From an uncultured Chloroflexota bacterium (GTDB taxonomy: Bacteria > Chloroflexota > Limnocylindria > Limnocylindrales > CSP1-4): 5,419 nucleotides of DNA. Below are positions 1 to 5,246 of this stretch, piece after piece. Each line of letters starts with the position of its first letter. Within the stretch, counting starts at the first letter, position 1. The notes below the pieces were generated by a model, which was given only the letters and a program-made list of their open reading frames with translations, was not told where the DNA came from and searched no databases. The DNA lies in NCBI GenBank assembly GCA_903930745.1, contig CAIYZX010000696.1, forward strand, positions 1 to 5,419, given 5' to 3'. Both the position numbers and the translations under genes were made by a program.

Positions 1-146
1 ACGGCACGCAGAACCTGATGGGCGCCCTGCGCCAGTCCATGGCCGCCCTGGGCGCCCGAACCGTGCGTGAGATGCACGACGTGGAGATCGTGTACGCCCC
101 GTCCGTGGTGACCGAGGGCAAGTCCTGGCAGCTGCGCGGCAGGTAG
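1..146 (+). CDS. guaB3: GuaB3-family IMP dehydrogenase-related protein, C-terminal end only (5' truncated)
   Basis: The frame beginning at base 3 is open from the window edge and ends with TAG at 144-146, giving the last 47 residues. It reads GTQNLMGALRQSMAALGA, then a VREMHDVE segment and a tail with APSVVTEGKSWQ. A GTxNLxGALRxxMxxxGA block followed by a REMxxxE helix and a (I/V)AP...TEGK.(W/Y)Q tail is, from memory, the end of GuaB3-type proteins: IMP dehydrogenase/GMP reductase superfamily members in cyanobacteria, Actinobacteria and Chloroflexota. It differs from canonical GuaB, whose end carries a GYTGA-like segment. The family has an IMPDH-type TIM barrel and belongs to purine nucleotide metabolism in the cytoplasm, but the catalytic loop lies outside the window. 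The gene has no obvious functional link to the secreted proteins downstream. The family call is fairly sure; the activity cannot be judged from this fragment. Confidence 0.72.
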   Translation, partial: GTQNLMGALRQSMAALGARTVREMHDVEIVYAPSVVTEGKSWQLRGR

Positions 147-176
147 GGCGCACGCCGACGGCGGGCGCGTGAGACC

Positions 177-190
177 AGTACTCCGGTACT
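177..190. promoter_or_regulatory. Perfect palindrome AGTAC-TCCG-GTACT, operator-like
   Basis: AGTAC (177-181) and GTACT (186-190) are exact inverted copies around a 4-base centre. GTACT also occurs as a direct repeat at 178-182 and 186-190, 8 bp apart. The site lies 31 bases after the guaB3 stop and about 45 bases upstream of the -35 candidate of the next gene. That position suits an operator for a dimeric regulator. As RNA the stem is only 5 bp and has no T-run, so it is a poor terminator. No specific regulator can be named. Confidence 0.4.
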
Positions 191-210
191 AGGACGAATC
201 GGCCACAACA

Positions 211-249
211 CCGTCACGCTACAGGGTTATCCCGTCACATACCTGTCAC
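211..249 (+). promoter_or_regulatory. Pho-box-like direct repeats (three CYGTCAC units)
   Basis: CCGTCAC occurs at 211-217 and 232-238, and CTGTCAC at 243-249. Unit starts are 21 and 11 bases apart, so all three lie roughly on one face of the helix. The last two form CCGTCAC-ATAC-CTGTCAC. This has the 7-4-7 geometry of the E. coli PhoB box (consensus CTGTCATAWAWCTGTCAY) and matches 15 of its 18 positions. Mycobacterial PhoP boxes also use TCAC-type direct repeats 11 bp apart. The array overlaps the -35 candidate and ends 7 bases before the -10 candidate, as in activated promoters of the PhoB/OmpR response-regulator class. The geometry is seen; the regulator and its signal are inferred. Confidence 0.5.
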
Positions 250-262
250 GCATCCTTACAAA
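234..262 (+). promoter_or_regulatory. Candidate promoter of the 325-840 gene
   Basis: GTCACA (234-239) matches 4 of 6 bases of TTGACA. TACAAA (257-262) matches 4 of 6 of TATAAT. The spacing is 17 bp. The stretch around 251-265 is unusually AT-rich for this window. Transcription would start near 269, leaving a leader of about 55 nt with a hairpin and a GGAGG ribosome site at 311-315. The weak -35, overlapped by the direct repeats, fits an activator-dependent promoter. Confidence 0.42.
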
Positions 263-280
263 GATGCCTCCTGTCTTCAT

Positions 281-298
281 CGCCGCGCTATTGCGGCG
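281..298 (+). other. Hairpin in the leader of the 325-840 gene
   Basis: CGCCGC (281-286) pairs perfectly with GCGGCG (293-298), and a G-T wobble (287/292) closes a CTAT loop. The stem would sit near the 5' end of the predicted transcript. It ends 12 bases before GGAGG, so it does not hide the ribosome site. It could protect the 5' end of the mRNA, but its role is unproven. Confidence 0.4.
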
Positions 299-324
299 GA
301 CAACCAGCCAGGAGGCCCTCACAC

Positions 325-840
325 ATGGCGCAGCTCCTCACCGGCCGCAAGCGCATCGCTTCGGTCTCGGGTGTCGCCCTCGCGGTCGTCGTCGGCGGCG
401 CCGCATTCGCGTACTGGACCCAGTCGGGCTCCGGCACCGGCGATGCCACCACCGGCAACATCGATCCCATCACGATCGTGCAGACGTCCACGAACTCCAC
501 GAACCTGATGTGGCCGGGCGGCCCGTCGGTGGCCCTCAGCGGCACCTACACGAACCCGAACGACGCCAAGGTCTACGTGCACCAGGTGTACGTGAAGATC
601 GACACCGGCTGGGAGGCCCAGGCCGACACCAGCAAGCCCAAGTGCACCGCCGCCGACTTCACCCTGACGGGCAACGTCGGCAGCCTGGCCACGGGCGTCG
701 CCGGGATCGGCGTTGATGCCGAGATCCTCGCGAACGACACCTCCACGTGGAGCGGCCTGTCCATCCAGTTGGACGACCACGCCACCAACCAGGACAACTG
801 CAAGGACGTCACCCCGGGCCTGACCTACTGGTCCGACTGA
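325..840 (+). CDS. Secreted SipW-type signal protein, candidate major subunit
   Basis: A 171-residue exported protein of unknown exact function. Residues 1-10 are basic (GRKR) and 11-29 are hydrophobic. They are followed by AYWTQSGSGTGDATTGN (29-45), which resembles the AYFT...TGN(T/A)..AG motif of SipW-dependent signal peptides (TasA and CalY class). Cleavage is probably near residue 29. The mature part looks all-beta: a TYTNPNDAKVYVHQVYV strand pair (74-90), KCTAADF (Cys107) and DNCKDVTPGLTY (Cys159). The two cysteines probably form a disulfide outside the cell. There is no C-terminal membrane segment or LPXTG motif. The ATG at 325 is chosen because GGAGG (311-315) lies 9 bases upstream and the signal begins there. 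The gene has its own promoter region and is followed at once by a strong hairpin. The protein resembles the one encoded at 973-1659. A fibre or matrix subunit role is inferred from gene order and signal type; a solitary secreted protein is equally possible. Confidence 0.85.
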   Translation: MAQLLTGRKRIASVSGVALAVVVGGAAFAYWTQSGSGTGDATTGNIDPITIVQTSTNSTNLMWPGGPSVALSGTYTNPNDAKVYVHQVYVKIDTGWEAQADTSKPKCTAADFTLTGNVGSLATGVAGIGVDAEILANDTSTWSGLSIQLDDHATNQDNCKDVTPGLTYWSD

Positions 841-853
841 TCTGCGCCTGAGC

Positions 854-887
854 AGCCGGCCCGGTGGTTCGCCGCCGGGCCGGTTCT
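854..887 (+). terminator. Strong TTCG-capped hairpin terminator or attenuator
   Basis: CCGGCCCGG (856-864) is an exact inverted copy of CCGGGCCGG (875-883). The stem extends inward through a T-G wobble (865/874) and two G-C pairs to a TTCG loop (868-871). It extends outward by a G-T (855/884) and an A-T pair (854/885), for about 14 bp in all. It begins 14 bases after the TGA at 838-840. The tail TTCTCC has only a short, broken T-run, so termination may be partial. UUCG-type loops are known to be exceptionally stable, so the stem may also protect the upstream mRNA 3' end. Confidence 0.75.
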
Positions 888-904
888 CCATCTCAGTTCC
901 GAAA

Positions 905-935
905 CGCACCGGACCCCACAAGACCGCACCGGACC
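905..935 (+). repeat. 11-bp direct repeats in a T-free leader
   Basis: CGCACCGGACC occurs exactly at 905-915 and 925-935, a 20-bp period, and a degenerate CGCACCAACC follows at 947-956. The surrounding sequence has no T from 899 to 973. Bases 913-960 hold 26 C, 16 A and only 6 G. Such C-rich, G-poor, unstructured RNA is typical of Rho-loading (rut) sites, and the repeats could instead be protein-binding sites. No -10-like element can exist in a T-free stretch. Confidence 0.5.
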
Positions 936-972
936 ACACCACCACCCGCACCAACCAGACGAGGCGACGACG

Positions 973-1659
973 ATGACGACACCCAGCGAGCCGAGCATCC
1001 AGGGCCCCCGCCCTGGCGCTGCCGGCTCGCTTCGTCGTCCCCTTGTCCGGCTGGGGGTGCTGGCCACCGCCGTCGCCATGGCCGTCTTCGCCGCGGCCGG
1101 CCTTGGCTCCGCCGCCACCGCACCCGCCCAGGAGTTCGTGATCTCCAGCCGGGTCCTGGACGGCCCCAGCTGCTCCATGGCGGCCGTGCTCCTGCCCGGC
1201 CTGGAGCGCTGCCTGGAGTACACGGTCACCAACACGGACGCCAAGAACCAGATCACTGTCACCAGCCTGGACGTGGCGGCCGTCGTGGCGCCCTCCGGCT
1301 GCCCTGCGTCCAACCTGGACGTCAGCCGGGCCCGCTGGTCGGGCTCCGTGGTGGTCCCCAAGGGCAGGACCGCCGTGGTTGGGACCGGCGTGATCATGCT
1401 GGTTGACGCACCCACGCCAGCCGATGGCTGCCGCGGCGTCCACTTCGGTCTCACGTTGACCGGCCTCGCGATCAACGCCGGCACGCTGCCCACCCCGGCA
1501 CCTTCGGCGACCCCCACGCCCACGCCCGCCCCCACGTCCACGCCGAAGCCCACCAAGCCGCCAAAGCCCACGCCCGCCCCCACGCCCACGCCGAAGCCCA
1601 CCCGGTCTCCCAGGGCGCAGGCACCGCTGCGGCTCGCCACGTCCGGCTGGACCGCCTGA
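973..1659 (+). CDS. Secreted cysteine-paired beta-domain protein with Pro/Thr-rich tail
   Basis: A 228-residue exported protein without an assigned function. A 26-residue, partly basic N-terminus (RRPLVR, 21-26) precedes a hydrophobic segment (about 27-48), with likely signal peptidase I cleavage near ATA or APA (49-52). The domain at 53-166 is beta-rich. It carries four cysteines (67, 80, 110, 153) and the blocks EYTVTNTDAKNQITVTSL, GCPASNL and DGCRGVHFGLTLTG. These align by eye with TYTNPNDAKVY, KCTAADF and DNCKDVTPGLTY of the protein at 325-840, so the two look like diverged paralogues. Residues 173-213 are a Pro/Thr/Lys/Ala linker of the kind that crosses a cell wall. The last 15 residues have no membrane segment or sorting motif. 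The ATG at 973 has a weak GAGG (961-964) upstream. The gene follows the TTCG hairpin and a T-free leader, so it is probably expressed by read-through. Its stop is one base before the next start. Confidence 0.8.
   Translation: MTTPSEPSIQGPRPGAAGSLRRPLVRLGVLATAVAMAVFAAAGLGSAATAPAQEFVISSRVLDGPSCSMAAVLLPGLERCLEYTVTNTDAKNQITVTSLDVAAVVAPSGCPASNLDVSRARWSGSVVVPKGRTAVVGTGVIMLVDAPTPADGCRGVHFGLTLTGLAINAGTLPTPAPSATPTPTPAPTSTPKPTKPPKPTPAPTPTPKPTRSPRAQAPLRLATSGWTA
1519..1602 (+). repeat. 36-bp direct repeat encoding the PTPAPT-TPKPT linker
   Basis: Bases 1519-1554 and 1567-1602 are identical except at one position (T1537 versus C1585), 48 bases apart. They encode PTPAPTSTPKPT and PTPAPTPTPKPT, separated by KPPK. 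The near-identity at DNA level points to recent duplication or slippage. The linker length may therefore vary between strains. Confidence 0.8.
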
Positions 1660-1660
1660 G

Positions 1661-4600
1661 ATGCGCGCGTCCGGTCGGCCGCTCCTCGCCGTCATCCTGG
1701 CCCTCGTCGCGGCACTCGCCGCGGCCGGGGCCGCTGCGGCGTGGTGGCGGTCTCCTGGGCATGGCACGGGCAGCGCCGCCACCGGCTCGCTCCGGGCGTC
1801 CACGTGGGTCAACGCGACCCAGCCGAACACGGACATCCAGACCGTGCATGTCACCTGGGCGGCCGCGGCCAGTCCGGACGGCGACATCCCGGACGGCTAC
1901 TGGATCACGCGGACGCAGGGTGGCGTGACCACCGATGCCTGCGACACTGCGGCGAACTCCCCGCTGGGCGGGACGCTGACCGCCTGCGACGACACCGATG
2001 TCCCCCTGGGCATGACCACCTACACCGTGACCGCGCTCTACGCCACGTGGACCGCCGCCGCCGGCAGCGCGCAGGTTGAGGTCGTGGCGCATGCGCTCAC
2101 CTCGTTCACCGTCGTCGCCGCAACGGCCACTCCGGTTGCGGGCGCACCCTTCACCGTCACGATCACGGCGATCGCCGCTGACGGCGGCACCAAGCCGGAC
2201 TACGCGGGCGCACAGTGCGTGCTGCTCTCCGGCCCGTCCACCAGTCCCTCAGGCGCCACCCCCATCTACCCGGCTGCGGGGTCCTGTCCTGCCGGCAGCT
2301 CCGTCGACTTCGCCGCCGGTGTCGGCACCGCCACGGTCACCCTGACCACGGCGGAGACCGTGGGCATCCGTGTCGCAGACGGCGCCACCGGGCTCTTCGG
2401 CACCTCCCAGGCCCTGGCCGTCTCGTCGGCCGGAGCAACGGCCCTGGCCGTGGGCAGGCCCCCGTCCGGCACGGCGACCGCCGGCACGGCCTTCGCGCGC
2501 CAGCCCCGTATCACGATCACGGACGCCTACGGCAATGTCGAGACCGCAAGCACGGCCGCGGTGACGCTCGCCGTCAAGGACGGCGGTGCCACCATCGCCT
2601 GCACCGTGAACCCGGTCGCCGCCGTCGCGGGTGTTGCCTCGTTCGCCGGGTGCGCGATGACGAAGGCGGGGACGTGGACCCTCCGCGCCACCAGCGGCAC
2701 CCTGCCCCCGGTGGACACCTCCTCCGTGACCGTGAGCGCCGCCGGCGCCTCGTCCATCGCCGTCTCGTCCGGTGCCGGCCAGTCCGCCGCAGCAGGCGCC
2801 CCTTTCGGATCGGCGATGGTCGCCCTCGTCTCCGATGCCTACGGCAATCCGGTCGCCGGCGCCACGGTCACATTCACCGCCCCGGGCTCCGGGTCCACGG
2901 TCTCGTTCGGCGGCGCGTCCACCACGTCCGTCGCCACCTCGGCCACCGGCCTCGCAACGTCGTACACCGTGACGGCGGGCACGGCTGCGGGCACCGGCAG
3001 CGTGGCGGCCACGTCCGCCGGAACCCCTGGCACCTCCTTCGGCTTCACTGTCACCGCTGCCGCCGCCGCGCGCCTCGCGATCACGCAGCAGCCGTCCACC
3101 ACCGCCGTGGCCGGCGTGGCCTTCGGCACCCAGCCGCGTGTGGGCGTGACCGATACGTACGGCAACCCCGTCACCTCCAGCACGGCGTCCGTGAGCATGG
3201 CCATCACCGGCGGCCTTGCCACCGTGAGCTGTGCCGCGAACCCCGTGTCCGCGGTGGGCGGCATCGCCTCCTTCGCCGCCTGCGCCATCTCCCAGACCGG
3301 AACGTGGACCCTGACCGCCACGTCCGCGGGCCTGGCATCTGCCGTCACCTCGTCCATCACCGTCTCGTCGTCCTCGCTGGGCGCCATCGCGATCTCCAGC
3401 GGCTCGCCGCAGACCGCGACCGCCGGCGCCACGTTCGGTGCCGGCCTGGTGGCCATCGCCAGCGACACGTACGGCAACCCGCTGGCCGGGGTAACGGTCA
3501 CCTTCACCGCCCCGTCCACGGGCGCCCGCGCCACCTGGTCAGGCGCCGCCGCCACGTCCGCCGTCACCGACGCCTCCGGTCTCGCCACCGTGCCGGCACC
3601 GCTCGCGGGGACCGTGGCCGGCAGCTACACCGTCACGGCCGCCGCCGGCGCGTTCAGCGTCTCGTTTGCGCTCACCAACGCGCCAGCCGCGCCCACGAAG
3701 CTGCAGTTCACCACCCAGCCCGCGGCGTCGATGGTCGCCCACACCACCTTCGGCGCCACCGTGGCGATCACGGACACGTACGGCAACGTGGTCACCACGA
3801 TCGCCTCCACCTCGCTCAGCCTCGTCCTCTCGCCGTCCACGTCGCTGGCCGGCTGCTCCAGCGCGAGCACGGTCGCCGGCGTGGCCACCTGGTCCGGCTG
3901 CACCTACGACGTCGCGGGCACCGGCTACGCCCTGGCCGCGTCCGGCGGCGGCTACACGGCCGCGACCAGCTCCGCCTTCGCCATCACCCCGGGTCCGGCC
4001 GCCACCGTCTCCGTCAACAGCGGCAGCGCCCAGACGGCCACCGTGAACGCCGCGTTCGGCGCCGCCCTCTCCGCCAAGGTGGTGGACGCGTACGGCAACC
4101 TGATCTCCGGCGCCACCGTCACCTTCACCGCGCCGGCCACGGGTGCCACCGCGAAGTGGTCCACGCTGACCACCACCACCGCGGTCACCGCTGCGACCGG
4201 CATCGCCACCACCACCGTCCCCACCGCGTCCACGGTGTCCGGTGCCTACTCGGTCACGGCCGCCACCGGCACGGCGACGTCCGCGACGTTCACGCTCACC
4301 AACCTGTCCGGCACGGCCACCAAGCTCACATTCATCCAGCAGCCGGCGGGCGCCACCGCGGGCCAGGCCTTTGTGACGCAGCCCAAGGTGGCGATCACGG
4401 ACACCTACGGCAACACGGTGACCACGGCCACCGGCACCATCGCGCTCGCGATCACCTCCGGCACCGGCACCGCCGGCGCATCGCTCTCCAGCTGCGCGGG
4501 CGGCGGCGCTGCCTCGGGTGTGTCCACCTTCACCAACTGCAAGATCAACACCGCCGGCACCGGCTACACGCTGCGCGCCACGCTCTCCGGCTACACCGCC

Positions 4601-5107
4601 GGCACCAGCGCCGCGTTCAACGTGACGGCCGCTCTCGTGACGTCCTCCTGGTCCATCGTCAACAAGACCGGCGGCACGCTGGGCACCACGGAGACCGGGG
4701 ACAAGGTGGTCGTCACCTTCAGCGTGGCGCCGCGCGCCTCCACGATGTGCGCCGCCTGGACGTCGGACACCACCGCGTACTCGCTGACGGATGCCGTGGT
4801 CTCGTTCAACAACAACGGTAACAACGACACGATCACCTTCACCTCCGCCTCCTGCTCCGCCGGCCTCAAGCTGGGCACGATCACGGTTGGCAGCTACATC
4901 GGCAGCACGCAGACCACCACGTACACCGCCTCCACGCTGGCCTGGGATCCCACCACGCGCACGGTGACGGTCACGCTGGGCACCACGACGAAGACCGTCA
5001 CGAGCGGCTCCACGTTCACCATGTCGTTCGCCGTGAGCACGTCCATCCAGGACCAGAACGGCCGCTCGGCCTCCGGCAGCGCGAGCTGGAGCGGCCGCGC
5101 CTTCTAG
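1661..5107 (+). CDS. Large secreted Ig-like repeat protein with SipW-type signal motif
   Basis: An 1148-residue exported adhesin-like or structural protein. Domains: hydrophobic signal (7-27) followed by AAWWRSPGHGTGSAATGSL, echoing the W...GTG.ATTG motif of the 325-840 protein; an Fn3-like domain (about 45-142, Cys94/109, with YTVTALYATWTA); an Ig-like domain (147-256, Cys186/209); seven Ig-like repeats (260-992), each with a D(A/T)YGN turn; and a C-terminal SbsA/Big_5-like domain (993-1148, KVVVTFSVAP, Cys1030/1065). Charged residues are few; Ala, Thr, Ser and Gly dominate. There is no LPXTG motif, C-terminal membrane helix, S-layer homology or peptidoglycan-binding domain, and the chain ends SGRAF. 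So it is either released or held by partner proteins. The ATG overlaps no Shine-Dalgarno motif and lies one base after the TGA of the preceding gene (TGA-G-ATG), indicating translational coupling. Repeat types match Ig-like families common in Actinobacteria and Chloroflexota. Ligand and exact role are unknown; surface scaffold or adhesin is inferred. Confidence 0.9.
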   Translation: MRASGRPLLAVILALVAALAAAGAAAAWWRSPGHGTGSAATGSLRASTWVNATQPNTDIQTVHVTWAAAASPDGDIPDGYWITRTQGGVTTDACDTAANSPLGGTLTACDDTDVPLGMTTYTVTALYATWTAAAGSAQVEVVAHALTSFTVVAATATPVAGAPFTVTITAIAADGGTKPDYAGAQCVLLSGPSTSPSGATPIYPAAGSCPAGSSVDFAAGVGTATVTLTTAETVGIRVADGATGLFGTSQALAVSSAGATALAVGRPPSGTATAGTAFARQPRITITDAYGNVETASTAAVTLAVKDGGATIACTVNPVAAVAGVASFAGCAMTKAGTWTLRATSGTLPPVDTSSVTVSAAGASSIAVSSGAGQSAAAGAPFGSAMVALVSDAYGNPVAGATVTFTAPGSGSTVSFGGASTTSVATSATGLATSYTVTAGTAAGTGSVAATSAGTPGTSFGFTVTAAAAARLAITQQPSTTAVAGVAFGTQPRVGVTDTYGNPVTSSTASVSMAITGGLATVSCAANPVSAVGGIASFAACAISQTGTWTLTATSAGLASAVTSSITVSSSSLGAIAISSGSPQTATAGATFGAGLVAIASDTYGNPLAGVTVTFTAPSTGARATWSGAAATSAVTDASGLATVPAPLAGTVAGSYTVTAAAGAFSVSFALTNAPAAPTKLQFTTQPAASMVAHTTFGATVAITDTYGNVVTTIASTSLSLVLSPSTSLAGCSSASTVAGVATWSGCTYDVAGTGYALAASGGGYTAATSSAFAITPGPAATVSVNSGSAQTATVNAAFGAALSAKVVDAYGNLISGATVTFTAPATGATAKWSTLTTTTAVTAATGIATTTVPTASTVSGAYSVTAATGTATSATFTLTNLSGTATKLTFIQQPAGATAGQAFVTQPKVAITDTYGNTVTTATGTIALAITSGTGTAGASLSSCAGGGAASGVSTFTNCKINTAGTGYTLRATLSGYTAGTSAAFNVTAALVTSSWSIVNKTGGTLGTTETGDKVVVTFSVAPRASTMCAAWTSDTTAYSLTDAVVSFNNNGNNDTITFTSASCSAGLKLGTITVGSYIGSTQTTTYTASTLAWDPTTRTVTVTLGTTTKTVTSGSTFTMSFAVSTSIQDQNGRSASGSASWSGRAF
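2438..4636 (+). repeat. Seven ~312-bp coding repeats, two alternating Ig-like types
   Basis: The D(A/T)YGN turn recurs at residues 288, 392, 498, 602, 705, 809 and 914 of the protein at 1661-5107, 103-106 residues apart. Type A (residues about 260-363, 471-573, 680-780, 888-992) has a QP-containing start, a (V/I)TDxYGN turn and a Cys pair 15-17 residues apart (314/331, 524/541, 732/747, 945/960). Type B (364-470, 574-679, 781-887) has SSG/NSG openings, (G/A)xTVTFTAP after the turn, no Cys, and a G(S/A)Y(T/S)VTAA end in B2 and B3. Type B resembles the invasin/intimin Big_1 family. The order is A-B-A-B-A-B-A. The DNA copies are clearly diverged, so the array is old rather than freshly amplified. 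Confidence 0.88.
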
Positions 5108-5135
5108 GGCCGGCAGCCGCCGCGAGAGCCCCGAA

Positions 5136-5153
5136 GCCCTGCGCGAACAGGGC
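5136..5153 (+). terminator. Weak terminator candidate after the Ig-repeat gene
   Basis: GCCCTG (5136-5141) and CAGGGC (5148-5153) form a perfect 6-bp stem with a CGCGAA loop, 28 bases after the TAG stop. No T-run follows (AAGCGGC), so intrinsic termination would be inefficient. An outer GCCGC/GCGGC pairing (5116-5120 with 5156-5160) could extend it imperfectly. Confidence 0.35.
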
Positions 5154-5176
5154 AAGCGGCAACCGATGCGCAACGC

Positions 5177-5203
5177 GTGACGGGCCATCCGGGCCGGTAG
5201 ACT
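5177..5203 (+). promoter_or_regulatory. Candidate promoter of the 5247 gene
   Basis: TAGACT (5198-5203) is a good -10 element of the kind common in high-GC genomes. GTGACG (5177-5182) resembles TTGACA in 4 of 6 positions, with a short 15-bp spacer. Transcription would begin near 5210, about 37 bases before the TTG start at 5247. Confidence 0.42.
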
Positions 5204-5219
5204 CTGCCCACACGCAGAG
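5202..5219. promoter_or_regulatory. Inverted repeat CTCTGC-N6-GCAGAG overlapping the -10 and start site
   Basis: CTCTGC (5202-5207) and GCAGAG (5214-5219) are exact inverted copies around CCACAC. The element covers the end of the -10 candidate and the expected transcription start. That position suits a repressor site; it could instead fold as a short hairpin at the 5' end of the mRNA. Confidence 0.35.
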
Positions 5220-5246
5220 CACCAAGCGCACAGGCGGGAGAGGTCG

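Noticed and set aside
147..171. Terminator after guaB3
   Set aside because: Short GC pairings (CGCC/GGCG at 153-163, CACGC/GCGTG at 151-171) exist, but they compete with one another and have no T-run. Not strong enough to list as a feature.
1033..1053. Twin-arginine (Tat) signal in the 973-1659 protein
   Set aside because: RR occurs before the hydrophobic segment, but the surrounding SLRRPLV does not fit the S/T-R-R-x-F-L-K pattern. An ordinary Sec signal fits better.
319..1887. 522-residue open frame on the minus strand
   Set aside because: It is antisense to three well-supported genes. Its Arg/Gly/Ala-rich, low-complexity product follows from G/C third positions on the opposite strand, and it has no recognisable domain.
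2438..4636. CRISPR-like or satellite array
   Set aside because: The ~312-bp periodicity is coding, with diverged copies that preserve protein motifs and no short identical repeats with spacers.
2215..4821. 868-residue open frame on the plus strand, overlapping the Ig-repeat gene
   Set aside because: The product is extremely Arg/His-rich with no domain. It persists only because the A/T/G/S codons of the real gene lack stops in this frame.
5090..5107. C-terminal Phe as an outer-membrane beta-barrel signature
   Set aside because: The end SASWSGRAF lacks the alternating hydrophobic strand pattern, and the Ig-repeat protein and genomic character do not suggest a barrel.
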